Notes: a model not told the origin generated them from the letters alone. Positions 11,311 to 21,140 are shown, counted from the stretch's first letter. The stretch is DNA of 64,000 bases from Clostridia bacterium 41_269 (GCA_001508005.1 LGEZ01000008.1:1-64000); one strand, 5' to 3'. Numbers and translations: made by a program.

Positions 11311-12056
11311 TGATATTTTTAAAATCGGAGCAGGAATTGGAGCTGATGAGGGAGGCAGGAAGGGTTGTTGCCAATGTGCTTTTAGAACTTGAGGTAGCTG
11401 TAAAACCGGGAATTACGACAGAGAAATTGAATGAAATTGCAGAAGATATTATTATAAAATCCGGAGCCAGACCCTTGTTTAAAGGGTACAAAGGTTTTCC
11501 TGCTAGTATTTGTACTTCCATTAATGAGGAAGTGGTTCATGGAATTCCAGGTTTAAGAAAGCTCGAATCTGGGGATATTATTAGTATTGACGTGGGTGTG
11601 GAAAAAAATGGATACTGCGGTGATGCGGCGGTTACCATACCCGTTGGTGACGTTGATGAGGAAGTTATGAGGCTGATTGAGGTTACCCGTGAGGCTTTGG
11701 CTGCGGGTATCAAACAGGCAGTTATGGGCAACAGGTTGAGTGATATTTCCCATGCAGTTCAGTCCTATGTTGAGAGCAATGGGTTTTCCGTTGTAAGAGA
11801 GTATGTGGGACACGGTATAGGCAGAAAAATGCATGAGGAGCCTCCTGTCCCAAATTTTGGTGTTCCCGGCAGAGGACCCCGTCTTGTTCCCGGTATGGTG
11901 CTGGCAATTGAGCCTATGGTAAATATGGGAACATATATGGTTCAGGTAAAAGAAGATGGTTGGACGGTAGTTACATGTGATGGCAAATATTCGGCTCATT
12001 TTGAACATACAGTTGCTGTTACAAAAGATGGTCCCCGTATACTTACTCTGCCGTAG
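11310..12056 (+). CDS. map: Type I methionine aminopeptidase
   Basis: A 248-residue MetAP I that removes the N-terminal methionine from new proteins. All five metal ligands are visible: D94, D105, H168, E201 and E232, plus the active-site H78. The start is ATG 11310, sharing one base with the adk stop; a TTG at 11304 is less likely. The order secY-adk-map is conserved in Firmicutes. Confidence 0.97.
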
Positions 12057-12089
12057 GAATTATGCGGTATCTTCCTTGGAGGTGCCTCC

Positions 12090-12380
12090 ATGGTAGCATT
12101 GGGTGATATTAAAATTGGCCAGGTGGTAAGGTCCAAAGCTGGCCGTGATAAAGGCAGGTTTTTTATAGTTGTAGCGGTGGAAGGAAATAGGGTATATATA
12201 GCAGATGGAGACCTAAGAAGGGTAGAAGCTCCCAAAAAGAAAAACATAAAACATATTCAGGTTACCAATCATGTGGTTGAAAAGATTGCAGAAAAAATTA
12301 AGAAAGGGCAGAACCTTTCCAACAAAGAATTTCGCCGTGAGCTTCAAGCTTTGGGATATTGGGGGGATAACAGCACTTGA
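12090..12380 (+). CDS. KOW-domain RNA-binding protein (L14e-like)
   Basis: A 96-residue basic protein with a KOW-type N-terminus (IGQVVRSKAGRDKGRFFIVV, residues 8-27) and DGDLRRVEAPKKKNIKHI after it, resembling archaeal and eukaryotic L14e. Proteins of this kind sit between map and infA in many Clostridia. Its role is not established; position and fold suggest a ribosome- or RNA-associated function. GGAGG precedes the ATG. Confidence 0.88.
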   Translation: MVALGDIKIGQVVRSKAGRDKGRFFIVVAVEGNRVYIADGDLRRVEAPKKKNIKHIQVTNHVVEKIAEKIKKGQNLSNKEFRRELQALGYWGDNST

Positions 12381-12413
12381 AAATAAAAGGGAAAAGGAGG
12401 TTGATGCATAGGG

Positions 12414-12632
12414 ATGCCTAAAGATGATGTTATTGAAGTGCAGGGTACAGTTATAGAACCCCTGCCCAATGCAATGTTCCGTGTGGAGTTGGATAACGGA
12501 CATAAGGTACTGGCCCATGTATCTGGAAAAATCAGAATGAATTTTATTAGGATTCTTCCAGGAGATAGGGTTACAGTGGAACTTTCACCATATGATCTTT
12601 CTAGGGGCCGAATTGTTTATAGATTTAAATAA
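12414..12632 (+). CDS. infA: Translation initiation factor IF-1
   Basis: A 72-residue S1/OB-fold protein ([20 protein letters not shown], then [18 protein letters not shown]). IF-1 binds the 30S A site during initiation. AAAGGAGG precedes the ATG. In its standard place before rpmJ. Confidence 0.98.
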   Translation: MPKDDVIEVQGTVIEPLPNAMFRVELDNGHKVLAHVSGKIRMNFIRILPGDRVTVELSPYDLSRGRIVYRFK

Positions 12633-12731
12633 GTAAATAATAAGAAAGCTTTTTATAGTGCGCTGTTTTTATATAGTATGTGAGTTGAATTCGGAGTATA
12701 TAAACCTAGCAGGAGAAGGAGGAAAAAGAAA

Positions 12732-12845
12732 ATGAAGGTTAAGCCTTCTGTTAAGCCTATTTGTGATAAATGCAAGATAATCAAAAGGCATGGTAAAGTT
12801 ATGGTAATTTGCGAAAACCCTAAGCACAAACAGAAACAGGGGTAA
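12732..12845 (+). CDS. rpmJ: 50S ribosomal protein bL36, zinc-binding type
   Basis: A 37-residue protein starting [14 protein letters not shown] and ending KHKQKQG. The zinc ligands C11, C14, C27 and H32 are all present, so this is the C+ form. It lies between infA and rpsM as usual. A strong AGAAGGAGG precedes the ATG. Confidence 0.97.
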   Translation: MKVKPSVKPICDKCKIIKRHGKVMVICENPKHKQKQG

Positions 12846-12884
12846 ATATGAGATCACCTGGTTTAAATTGGAGGTGTGAATGGA

Positions 12885-13256
12885 ATGGCAAGAATTGCAG
12901 GTGTTGACCTTCCACGGGACAAAAGGACGGTCATAGCGCTGACTTATATTTTCGGCATTGGTCGTTCAAGAGCGGAAGAAATTGTTAAAGCTACTGGAAT
13001 TAATCCCGACACCAGGGTCCGTGATTTGACTGAAGAGGAAATAACAAAATTAAGGGATTATATAGATAAGAATTACACAGTGGAGGGAGATCTCCGCAGA
13101 GAAATAGCCATGAATATTAAGCGCCTTATGGAAATAGGGTGCTATCGCGGTTTAAGGCACCGTCGAGGGCTTCCTGTACGGGGACAACGTACCAGAACCA
13201 ATGCCAGAACCCGTAAAGGACCCAGAAAGACTGTGGGCGTAAGACGTAAGAAATAA
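12885..13256 (+). CDS. rpsM: 30S ribosomal protein uS13
   Basis: A 123-residue S13 ([14 protein letters not shown] at the start; [19 protein letters not shown] near the end). It bridges the 30S head to the 50S subunit and contacts P-site tRNA. The ATG at 12885 lies 8 bases after GGAGGTG; the GTG at 12876 is part of that site. Confidence 0.97.
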   Translation: MARIAGVDLPRDKRTVIALTYIFGIGRSRAEEIVKATGINPDTRVRDLTEEEITKLRDYIDKNYTVEGDLRREIAMNIKRLMEIGCYRGLRHRRGLPVRGQRTRTNARTRKGPRKTVGVRRKK

Positions 13257-13280
13257 AAAGCTGTGGAGGGAGGTTAGTTA

Positions 13281-13676
13281 ATGGCTAAGAAAACTGCAAA
13301 AGCTAGGGCTAAAAAAAGAGAAAAGAAGAATGTAGAGGTTGGCATAGCCCATATCAAGTCAACCTTTAACAATACCATTATTACTATAACTGATAAAAAT
13401 GGAAATACCATTTCCTGGGCAAGCGCAGGGACTGTAGGCTTTAAAGGTTCCCGGAAAAGCACTCCCTTTGCTGCTCAGTTGGCTGCTGAAGCTGCTGCTA
13501 AAGAGGCAATGGAACATGGGATGAAAGAAGTGGAGTGTTATGTAAAGGGTCCTGGTGCTGGACGGGAAGCAGCAATTCGTTCTCTGCAGGCGGCGGGGTT
13601 AGAAGTAAGTGTGATAAAGGATGTAACACCCATTCCTCATAATGGATGTAGACCACCTAAGAGAAGAAGAGTTTAA
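13281..13676 (+). CDS. rpsK: 30S ribosomal protein uS11
   Basis: A 131-residue S11 with the conserved [20 protein letters not shown] and the C-terminal [18 protein letters not shown]. It lies on the 30S platform near the E site. A GGAGGG ribosome-binding site precedes the ATG. Confidence 0.97.
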   Translation: MAKKTAKARAKKREKKNVEVGIAHIKSTFNNTIITITDKNGNTISWASAGTVGFKGSRKSTPFAAQLAAEAAAKEAMEHGMKEVECYVKGPGAGREAAIRSLQAAGLEVSVIKDVTPIPHNGCRPPKRRRV

Positions 13677-13690
13677 GGAGGTGCAGTGAT

Positions 13691-14311
13691 TTGGCAAGGT
13701 ATACAGGTCCCGTATGCAGGTTGTGTAGAAGGGAAGGTATTAAACTTTATTTAAAAGGAGAGCGCTGCTATACAAATAAATGCGCTGTGGAAAGAAGGCC
13801 TTATGCTCCAGGACAGCACGGACACAACCGCAAAAAATTATCTGAATACGGTATTCAGCTTAGAGAAAAACAAAAGGTTAGAAGAATTTACGGCATCAAT
13901 GAGAGGCAGTTTAGGCGCTATTTTGCTGAAGCAGAAAGGCAAAAAGGCGTTACGGGCGAAATTCTTATGCGCCTTTTAGAAAGACGGCTGGATAATGTGG
14001 TTTACAGGTTGGGTTTTGCGGTTTCTAGACCCCAAGCTAGGCAGATAGTTCTTCATGGTCATGTGCAGGTAAACGGCAGGAAAGTAAATATACCATCCTA
14101 TTTAGTTGATATAGGAGATGAAGTGGAAATTAGGGAAAAGAGCAAGAATCTGCAGATATTCCAAGAGGCTAAAGAGGCAGCAAGGTCAGTTCCCAAGTGG
14201 TTGGAAGTGGACTTGGATCAGTTGAAGGGTAAAGTTGTATCATTCCCAACCATGGAAGATCTGGATATACCAGTGGAACCCCATCTCATAGTAGAACTTT
14301 ATTCTCGTTAA
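13691..14311 (+). CDS. rpsD: 30S ribosomal protein uS4
   Basis: A 206-residue S4 with a TTG start behind AAGGAGG. The N-terminal zinc knuckle is present (C9, C12, C26, C31), and the S4 RNA-binding domain covers roughly residues 95-160 ([20 protein letters not shown]). S4 initiates 30S assembly. Bacillus keeps rpsD elsewhere; here it is in the alpha operon, as in many Clostridia. Confidence 0.97.
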   Translation: MARYTGPVCRLCRREGIKLYLKGERCYTNKCAVERRPYAPGQHGHNRKKLSEYGIQLREKQKVRRIYGINERQFRRYFAEAERQKGVTGEILMRLLERRLDNVVYRLGFAVSRPQARQIVLHGHVQVNGRKVNIPSYLVDIGDEVEIREKSKNLQIFQEAKEAARSVPKWLEVDLDQLKGKVVSFPTMEDLDIPVEPHLIVELYSR

Positions 14312-14353
14312 TGTTATTTGCTGTATGGAGGCTTTCCGTGAAGGAGGGTTTAG

Positions 14354-15301
14354 ATGCTTGAGATAGAAAGACCCAAAATTGAATGTGTTGAAATGGCTGA
14401 TGATAAAACTTATGGTAAGTTTGTAGTTGAGCCTTTGGAGCGCGGCTATGGGACAACTTTAGGTAATTCATTGAGAAGGATACTTCTTTCTTCTCTTCCC
14501 GGCTCAGCAATAACATCCATTAGGATAGATGGGGTTTTACACGAGTTTTCTGATGTTCCAGGAGTCATTGAAGACGTGACAGAAATAATTTTAAACTTAA
14601 AAACCCTTCCGCTGAAAATGCATTCTGATGAGCCTAAAGTGATCAGGATTGAAGCTGAAGGAGAGGGGCCTGTTACTGCACGGGATATACAGGCCGATTC
14701 CGATATTGAAATAATCAACCCTGATCACCATATTGCTACCCTTACCGGAGAAAAGAAATTTGTTATGGAAATGACTGTGGAAAAGGGAAGGGGATACCGT
14801 CCTGCGGATAAAAATAAAAAGCCAGGGGATCCCATAGGCGTAATACCCATAGATTCCATTTTTAATCCGGTTACAAAGGTAAATTTCACTGTATCTAATA
14901 CTAGAGTAGGCCAGGTTACGGATTATGATAAGCTTACCCTTGAAGTTTGGACCGATGGTACCATAGCTCCAGATGAAGCTATATCATCTTCTGCAAAAAT
15001 ACTAAATGAACATTTGAAGCTGTTTATTGGTTTGACTGAAGAAATAAGCGATGAAGTGACCATGGTGGAAAAAGAAGAAGAAACTAAGGACAGGGTCCTT
15101 GAAATGACCATTGAAGAGCTGGATCTTTCCGTTAGATCTTATAATTGTCTGAAGAGGGCAGGCATCAACACTGTTGAAGAACTGATTAAGCGTTCAGAAG
15201 AAGAAATGATGAAAGTAAGAAACTTAGGTAAAAAATCCCTGGAAGAGGTTAAATCAAAACTCGCAGAACTGGGATTATCCCTTAGGAAAAATGATGAATG
15301 A
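14354..15301 (+). CDS. rpoA: RNA polymerase alpha subunit
   Basis: A 315-residue alpha subunit. The N-terminal dimerisation domain ([20 protein letters not shown] near residues 24-43) is followed by the C-terminal domain ([20 protein letters not shown]; helix-hairpin-helix [14 protein letters not shown]), which contacts UP elements and activators. AAGGAGGG precedes the ATG. Normal length. Confidence 0.98.
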   Translation: MLEIERPKIECVEMADDKTYGKFVVEPLERGYGTTLGNSLRRILLSSLPGSAITSIRIDGVLHEFSDVPGVIEDVTEIILNLKTLPLKMHSDEPKVIRIEAEGEGPVTARDIQADSDIEIINPDHHIATLTGEKKFVMEMTVEKGRGYRPADKNKKPGDPIGVIPIDSIFNPVTKVNFTVSNTRVGQVTDYDKLTLEVWTDGTIAPDEAISSSAKILNEHLKLFIGLTEEISDEVTMVEKEEETKDRVLEMTIEELDLSVRSYNCLKRAGINTVEELIKRSEEEMMKVRNLGKKSLEEVKSKLAELGLSLRKNDE

Positions 15302-15316
15302 AGGGAGGTCTAAAGT

Positions 15317-15655
15317 ATGGCTTACGGCAAATTAAGCAGAGAAAAAAGCCACCGTGATATGATGATTCGCAACATGGTCACTTCCTTTTTAAGGGAAGAA
15401 AGAATCAGCACTACTGAAGCTAAGGCAAGGGAATTGAAAAGAGCGGCAGAAAAAATGATTACTTTGGGAAAACGGGGTGACCTCCATGCCAGGAGGCAGG
15501 CCCTTGCTTTTATTAATGATGAGGATGTGGTAAAAAAGCTTTTTGATGAAATAGCTCCCCGCTATAAAGATCGTAATGGAGGATATACAAGGGTATTAAA
15601 GGTGGGTCCAAGACGTGGGGATTCTGCTCCCATGGTTATTGTGGAGCTGGTTTAA
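15317..15655 (+). CDS. rplQ: 50S ribosomal protein bL17
   Basis: A 112-residue short-form L17 ([20 protein letters not shown], then [20 protein letters not shown]). It sits near the tunnel exit. Last ribosomal gene of the alpha operon, followed 13 bases later by the ECF genes, so these are probably co-transcribed. Confidence 0.97.
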   Translation: MAYGKLSREKSHRDMMIRNMVTSFLREERISTTEAKARELKRAAEKMITLGKRGDLHARRQALAFINDEDVVKKLFDEIAPRYKDRNGGYTRVLKVGPRRGDSAPMVIVELV

Positions 15656-15668
15656 CGGATGATCGGCA

Positions 15669-16496
15669 ATGATAGAGCTGGAAAGAGTAACATATTTTTA
15701 TGATGGATCTTCAGAAAAGATTAAAGCTGTAGATGATTTAAGTCTTACTATTGAAGAAGGGCAGCATGTAGCGGTTATCGGTCCCAATGGCTCTGGTAAA
15801 TCCACACTGGCTAGGCTTTTAAATGCACTTTTGATACCCAAAAACGGGAGAGTTCTGGTGGATGGAATTGATACCCGGAATAGGGACAGATGGTGGGATA
15901 TTCGGCAGAAAGTGGGTATAGTATTTCAAAATCCAGATAATCAGATCGTAGCTACAAGTGTTGAAGAAGATGTGGCTTTTGGCCCAGAAAACCTTGGACT
16001 TCCTCCTGAAGAAATTGCATTGAGGGTGAATGAAGCTTTATCCCTCGTACGGATGGAACATTTAAAAGATTGGGCACCCCACAACCTTTCCGGTGGGCAG
16101 AAGCAGAGAGTGGCAATTGCAGGTGTTATTGCCATGAGACCAAAATATTTAGTAATGGATGAGCCCACAGCAATGCTGGACCCGCAGGGGCGGAAAGAAG
16201 TTTTGGCTGCTTTGGATCATTTAAAGAAAAAAGGTATGAGTATAATTTTTATTACCCATTTTATGGAAGAGGCTGCGTTGGCTGACAGAGTGCTGGTTAT
16301 GGATAAAGGCAGAATAGTTCTGGATGGGGTGCCTAAATGGGTATTTGCTCAGGAGGAGATTCTCCGTGCTATAAATTTGGATTTGCCTCCCATAACGGAG
16401 CTTGCCAACGAGCTTAGACGAGAAGGAGTTTGTCTTCCGGAGGGCATGCTTCATGTAGAAGAATTGGTGGATGAGCTATGGCATTTATTGAGTTGA
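15669..16496 (+). CDS. ecfA1: ECF transporter ATPase EcfA1
   Basis: A 275-residue ABC ATPase with Walker A GPNGSGKS (residues 38-45), signature LSGGQ (140-144) and Walker B LVMDEPT (D164, E165). EcfA1, EcfA2 and EcfT form the shared energising module for group II energy-coupling-factor importers of vitamins and metals; the substrate-binding S components are encoded elsewhere. It overlaps ecfA2 by 19 bases. The position after rplQ is conserved in Firmicutes. Confidence 0.95.
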   Translation: MIELERVTYFYDGSSEKIKAVDDLSLTIEEGQHVAVIGPNGSGKSTLARLLNALLIPKNGRVLVDGIDTRNRDRWWDIRQKVGIVFQNPDNQIVATSVEEDVAFGPENLGLPPEEIALRVNEALSLVRMEHLKDWAPHNLSGGQKQRVAIAGVIAMRPKYLVMDEPTAMLDPQGRKEVLAALDHLKKKGMSIIFITHFMEEAALADRVLVMDKGRIVLDGVPKWVFAQEEILRAINLDLPPITELANELRREGVCLPEGMLHVEELVDELWHLLS

Positions 16497-17338
16497 AGGA
16501 TGTTATGGTAATTTATAAACCCGGCACACCCTATGAAGCTGTTGCTTTAGAAAATATAAATTTGTCAATTAATAAAGGTGAGTTTTTGGGAATAATTGGT
16601 CCCACTGGTTCAGGAAAATCAACCCTGGTGCAGCTTTTTAACGGGCTTATTATGCCTCATAGGGGGAAGGTTTTAGTAGACGGCATCGATCTCTCGGATT
16701 TGAAGGGATATCAGCTGAGGGAAATTCGCCGGAGAATAGGTTTGGTGTTTCAATATCCTGAAAATCAGCTTTTTGGTGAAACTGTTGCTGAGGATATAGC
16801 CTTTGGACCCAGGAATCTGGGTTTTAAAGAGGAAGATGTTCACAGAAGGGTAAAAGAGGCAATGGAGTTTGTGGGATTGGATTATGAAAGCTTCAAAGAT
16901 CGTTCACCATTTACTTTAAGCGGTGGCGAAATGCGCAGGACTGCCATTGCCGGTATTCTTGCCATGGGACCTGAGGTGCTGGTTCTTGATGAGCCCTCTG
17001 CTGGTATGGATCCTAGGGGACGCAGAGAGATTTTAAGCCGAATAGCTGGCATCCATAAAGAACTGAAAATTGCTGTTGTTCTGGTGTCCCATAATATGGA
17101 TGATATAGCCCGTTTTGCCCAGAGAGTTATAGTTTTAAATGAGGGAAAGATAGTTTTAGAGGGGACTCCACAAGAAATATTTTCTCTTGGGGAGAAAATT
17201 AGGGATTTGGGATTGGATGTTCCTCCGATTACTGAGCTGGTTTTGAGGCTTAAAAAAAGGGGAATTAATATTCGTTCTGATATATGTACAGTGGAGGAAG
17301 CTCGGGAGGAAATTTTGAGATTGCTGGGGAGAAGGTAA
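16478..17338 (+). CDS. ecfA2: ECF transporter ATPase EcfA2
   Basis: A 286-residue ABC ATPase paired with EcfA1. It has GPTGSGKS as Walker A, LSGGEMRRTAIA as signature and VLVLDEPSAGMDP as Walker B. The start lies inside the end of ecfA1, behind GTGGATGAG, which is a weak site; coupling to upstream translation is likely. The TAA stop is directly followed by the ecfT start. Confidence 0.94.
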   Translation: MAFIELKDVMVIYKPGTPYEAVALENINLSINKGEFLGIIGPTGSGKSTLVQLFNGLIMPHRGKVLVDGIDLSDLKGYQLREIRRRIGLVFQYPENQLFGETVAEDIAFGPRNLGFKEEDVHRRVKEAMEFVGLDYESFKDRSPFTLSGGEMRRTAIAGILAMGPEVLVLDEPSAGMDPRGRREILSRIAGIHKELKIAVVLVSHNMDDIARFAQRVIVLNEGKIVLEGTPQEIFSLGEKIRDLGLDVPPITELVLRLKKRGINIRSDICTVEEAREEILRLLGRR

Positions 17339-18139
17339 ATGCTGGAAGACATTACTATCGGCCAGTATTATCCTGGTGATTCCATTATTCACAAACTTGA
17401 TCCCAGAGTTAAAATTGCTGCAGCACTCATATATATGACATGTCTTTTTGTGGTGAATAATTACTGGGGATACTTGATAGTTATAACAGCCGGAGTTGCG
17501 GCAGTAAGTCTTTCCCGTATACCGGCTGGATTTTTTATGAAGGGGCTGCGCCCTGTTTTTTTGCTTTTAATGATAACCTTTCTGCTTAATCTTTTTCTTA
17601 CACCGGGTACGGTATTGCTTGAATTGGGGTTTCTTAAGGCAACAAAGGAAGGCGCAGTGCTTGGAATTTATATGGCTGTACGTTTGGCTATGCTTGTAAT
17701 AGTGGCATCTCTTGTGAGTCTTACTACAACCCCTGTAAATTTGACAGAGGGAATAGAGAAGCTCCTGCATCCCTTTAAAAGAGTTGGCGTTCCTGCCCAT
17801 GAACTGGCTATGATGATGACCATTGCCCTGCGGTTTATACCTACCCTTATCGAAGAAGCTAATAAAATTATAAAAGCTCAAATGGCTAGGGGTGCCGTAT
17901 TTGATGAAGGGGGCTTTATTCAGCGGATAAAAAATATTATTCCTGTAGTTGTTCCCCTTTTTGTGGGGGCTTTAAGGCGTGCTGATGAACTGGCTACAGC
18001 GATGGAAGCAAGATGCTACCGAGGAGGAGAGGGGCGGACCAGGCTGAGGGAACTATCTATGGAAGTTAGAGATGTTTTTGCTCTCATTGTGACATTTGTA
18101 TTTTTTGCAGTTTCCCTATGGAGCCGGTGGTGGTTTTAA
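17339..18139 (+). CDS. ecfT: ECF transporter transmembrane coupling subunit EcfT
   Basis: A 266-residue membrane protein starting MLEDITIGQYYPGDSIIHKL with DPRVKI, the usual EcfT N-terminus. The two coupling-helix motifs near the C-terminal half are seen as AQMARGA and AMEARCYRGG (A-R-G type). It links the ATPases to exchangeable S components. It abuts ecfA2 and truA with no gaps. Confidence 0.94.
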   Translation: MLEDITIGQYYPGDSIIHKLDPRVKIAAALIYMTCLFVVNNYWGYLIVITAGVAAVSLSRIPAGFFMKGLRPVFLLLMITFLLNLFLTPGTVLLELGFLKATKEGAVLGIYMAVRLAMLVIVASLVSLTTTPVNLTEGIEKLLHPFKRVGVPAHELAMMMTIALRFIPTLIEEANKIIKAQMARGAVFDEGGFIQRIKNIIPVVVPLFVGALRRADELATAMEARCYRGGEGRTRLRELSMEVRDVFALIVTFVFFAVSLWSRWWF

Positions 18140-18889
18140 ATGAAAGCAAATATTAAGCTGACAATTCAGTATGATGGGACTAACTTTAACGGCTGGCAGG
18201 TACAAAAAATGCATCCCCAAGCCCGAACCGTACAAGGGGTTTTAGAGAAAGCCCTAGAACGCATTGTTAAAGAGCCTATTAAGCTCATAGGGGCAGGCCG
18301 AACTGATTCCGGCGTGCATGCAAAAGGGCAGGTAGCCAATTTCCATACCACGAGACCCATACCCGTTGAAAAGTGGCCTATTGCGTTAAATTCCATTCTT
18401 CCCCCTGATGTAGCCGTTATTGAGGCGGAAGAAGTTCCGGAGAAGTTCCATGCCAGATACTGGGCTAAAAGAAAGACCTATTATTATTACATACTCAACA
18501 GAAGATATCCTGACGTTTTTTTAAGAAACTATGCGTATTATATTTCTCAAAAGCTCAATCTTGAAGATATGAGAAGAGCGGCTCAGTTAATTTTGGGCAC
18601 CCATGATTTCAGGTCTTTTTGTGCAGCGGGAAGCAGCGTTAAAAATTACAGGCGCACCGTTTTTGAAGCGGATTTTTCTTTTAAAGGGGAACTGTTAATA
18701 TTTAAAATCACAGCTGACGGTTTTCTCCACAAGATGGTTCGGTTGATTATGGGAACGCTTATAGAAATTGGAAGGGGAAAATATCCTTCATCATGGATGA
18801 AGGAGGTTTTGGAAGCGCGGGATGTTAAAAAAAGCGGTCCAGCTGCTCCTCCTCACGGCTTATACTTATGTAAAGTTTATTATGAATAA
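18140..18889 (+). CDS. truA: tRNA pseudouridine(38-40) synthase TruA
   Basis: A 249-residue TruA that modifies uridines 38-40 in tRNA anticodon stems. The catalytic aspartate is D56 in GAGRTDSGVHAKGQ. It is the last gene of the long ribosomal-ECF run; in most Firmicutes rplM and rpsI follow directly, but here a terminator and a polysaccharide cluster intervene. Confidence 0.96.
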   Translation: MKANIKLTIQYDGTNFNGWQVQKMHPQARTVQGVLEKALERIVKEPIKLIGAGRTDSGVHAKGQVANFHTTRPIPVEKWPIALNSILPPDVAVIEAEEVPEKFHARYWAKRKTYYYYILNRRYPDVFLRNYAYYISQKLNLEDMRRAAQLILGTHDFRSFCAAGSSVKNYRRTVFEADFSFKGELLIFKITADGFLHKMVRLIMGTLIEIGRGKYPSSWMKEVLEARDVKKSGPAAPPHGLYLCKVYYE

Positions 18890-18987
18890 AAAGCATAGAA
18901 CAGGTTATACCTTTATGTATGTGAATTCATTGTTTGCGGTTGTTCTTTAATTATTCCCAGGCTGCATAAGGAATGGTTTTGGCATCT

Positions 18988-19020
18988 AACCTGTCTTTAT
19001 AGGCAGGTTTTTTATTTTTT
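18988..19020 (+). terminator. Intrinsic terminator after truA
   Basis: AACCTGTC (18988-18995) pairs with GGCAGGTT (19002-19009, one G-U pair) around a 6-base loop, followed by TTTTATTTTTT. This closes the ribosomal-ECF-truA transcript and separates it from the polysaccharide cluster. The remaining bases between truA and the stem (18890-18987) show no gene or recognised RNA motif. Confidence 0.85.
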
Positions 19021-19069
19021 GAAAAGTTTTTAATGAAGTAAAAAAAGATTGAAAAAGGGATTTTTTTAA

Positions 19070-19098
19070 TTTAAAATCATTTTTACAGGGACTATAAT
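19070..19098 (+). promoter_or_regulatory. Probable promoter of the polysaccharide cluster
   Basis: TATAAT at 19093-19098 lies 17 bases after TTTAAA (19070-19075), in an AT-rich stretch upstream of the ydaJ-like gene. The -10 is perfect and the -35 is weak. I looked here for a c-di-GMP riboswitch and did not recognise one. Confidence 0.5.
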
Positions 19099-19146
19099 CT
19101 TTATTTTAATTTTTTAAAGGAAGGAAATGTTTGGAGGTGTATTAAT

Positions 19147-20281
19147 ATAAAGGAAAGAAGTGCGGCAGCAGGATTAACTTTACTGAGCATACTTGTACTT
19201 ATTATATCCAGCTGCGGCATTTTTTCGGTATCTGAAAAGGATAAAAGCAGTAAAAACGATGTGGTATCTGCTTTATCAAATCAGAGCTTTGTTTCAGATG
19301 CTGAAAGGCAGGGATTGGCTTTTATATGCAGTTCAATGTTGAACAGCAGAGGATTAGTTTATCAACTTATTGTAAATGGAGAGCCGGTAAATTCTAATCT
19401 CCTTGAAAGTATGGGGCAGATGCTGGAGTATGCCTATTTAACTGGTAATGATGATTTATTTGAAGAGATTTTGAAGCTTATAATGGAAAATTTCAGAACA
19501 GAAGAAGGATATTTTTCATGGAAGATTACTGGAGGAAGACAGCAGAAGGCTTCAGCTCTCATTGATGATCTTCGTATTTTAAAAATGATTCTTAGACAAG
19601 AAGAAGTTAAGGAGAATAAATGGCAGATTTATAAGGAAACACTGTTGGATTCTTTAAATTTCAGCTTGAGGGATGAAAAATGGGTCAGCTATTATGATGG
19701 TAAAAGCAGGAAAAAATCTACAAGGATACCCCTTTTTTATATAGATTTAGAAGTAATGAAAAAAGCAGCAGAAGAAGATCAAAGATTTAAAAAGGCTTAT
19801 GAATGGGCTGAAAAAATTTTAATGAGTGCTTCAATAAACCAATTCGGTTTTTTTCCCTCATTCCTACAGCTATAAAACAGGTGCTTATATACATTCATCT
19901 AAGGTAAATATGGTAGAGAACATTTTAACTGCTTTAAATTACTCTGCAGAGGGGGGAGATATAAGTCCTTTTCTTAATTTTTTAAAAAGAGAAATGAGAA
20001 AGGGACACATCTTTAATAATTATTCTTATTACAGTGGTAAGCCCATAGATGAAGCTGAATCTGCTGCTGTATACGCTTTGGCATGTCAGCTTTTTGAGGC
20101 GGTAGGAGAAAAGGAATATGCTGATTTATCCTATACAAAAATGCTTGATTTTCAAATAGATGAAGGAACCCTAAAGGGTGGATTTGGAGATGCTCAATCT
20201 CAGACTGTATATGCCTTTGATCAGCTGGAATGTTTAAAAGCTATCAGGATGAGGGAAGGGAATAATGAAAAGGGAAAATAG
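19147..20281 (+). pseudogene. ydaJ: YdaJ-like lipoprotein (glycosidase-like), frameshifted
   Basis: Two reading frames together give one protein of about 377 residues. The first part begins with a lipoprotein signal (hydrophobic TLLSILVLIISSC, lipobox ISSC) and the second resumes as SYKTGAYIHSSKV near 19868. The break lies in a run of seven T at 19848-19854; with six T the reading is continuous (GFFPHSYSYKTGAY). No ATG, GTG or TTG lies in frame before the signal peptide: the best-placed codon is ATA at 19147, 9 bases after GGAGG. In Bacillus the matching YdaJ is a family-8-like glycosidase; that assignment here rests mainly on operon context. Both defects suggest a decaying gene, but sequencing error or slippage is possible. 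Confidence 0.72.
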
Positions 20282-21140
20282 GGATGGAAAAAGACAGGAT
20301 CATATCTTTTTTACTATTATTATGCTGATTTGGTTGGCTGTATTAGTATTGGTTTTTGCTGAGAGCTATACCATTAATTTCATTCAGTTTTTTATGTCAG
20401 GAGTTTTGGTTGTTGCAATGATTTTTTCCTATATTTATGGCATACTGCACGGCTTAATTTTTGCTCTGGTGGTAATTTTTATCTATGGTTCTTATCTTCT
20501 TTATGGAACTCTCGTAACGGGAGAGATTGTGGAACTGCGTCTGGATCTGGTGATGTGGCTTATTGCTCTTCCTTTGGGCTCATATATGGCAGGACAGTTG
20601 AGCCATTATGTATCCTTTTTGTTTTTACAGAGTGGAGAATACTGGGAGTTAAAAGAGATTGTTACATTGGATGAACTGACGGGGTTTCTTAATAAAAAGG
20701 GTTTCTTTGAAGCTCTAGTAAGGGAGATGGAAAGGGCACGGCGTTTTAAAGATCCTTTATCCCTTGTGGTAATAAAGATTTCCAATTTGCCGGAGATGAG
20801 AGCCATTTATGGGGAAAAAGGAATAAACTCTATATTAAAAGCTTTATCAGAAAAAATTGACAGCATTATAAGGTCCATAGATATTAAAGGAATTCTTGAA
20901 CCAGATATTATTGGAATTATTCTTCCCGGTACCAATATTGAAGGTGCTCAAGTCGTTGCAAAAAAGCTCCGCGATGCTGTGGAAGTAATAGAAGTAGCAA
21001 TAAGAGTAGATCTTAAGGAGAAACAACAGCTTTTAAGATTAAAAGTAACCATAGGAACAGCTGAATTTTCGGAAGAGCTGAATGATCCTTATGTGTTTTA
21101 TTACAAAGCTTATGAGGGAGCAGAAAAGGATGTGGGATAG
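20265..21140 (+). CDS. ydaK: YdaK-like membrane protein with degenerate GGDEF domain (likely c-di-GMP receptor)
   Basis: A 291-residue protein with about four N-terminal membrane helices (residues 13-120) and a GGDEF-like domain starting at LDELTGFLNKKGF (135-147). The catalytic motif is replaced by EPDII (212-216), so cyclase activity is unlikely. The inhibitory-site motif RSID (R203 to D206) is kept at the correct five-residue distance. Bacillus YdaK, with the same architecture and neighbours, is a c-di-GMP receptor, so I infer that role. It starts behind GAGGGAAGGG, overlapping the broken ydaJ-like gene by 17 bases. Confidence 0.85.
   Translation: MKRENRDGKRQDHIFFTIIMLIWLAVLVLVFAESYTINFIQFFMSGVLVVAMIFSYIYGILHGLIFALVVIFIYGSYLLYGTLVTGEIVELRLDLVMWLIALPLGSYMAGQLSHYVSFLFLQSGEYWELKEIVTLDELTGFLNKKGFFEALVREMERARRFKDPLSLVVIKISNLPEMRAIYGEKGINSILKALSEKIDSIIRSIDIKGILEPDIIGIILPGTNIEGAQVVAKKLRDAVEVIEVAIRVDLKEKQQLLRLKVTIGTAEFSEELNDPYVFYYKAYEGAEKDVG

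Noticed and set aside
18890..19130. Possible c-di-GMP riboswitch before the polysaccharide cluster
   Set aside because: No GEMM-type conserved core was found; only the truA terminator and a promoter are visible.
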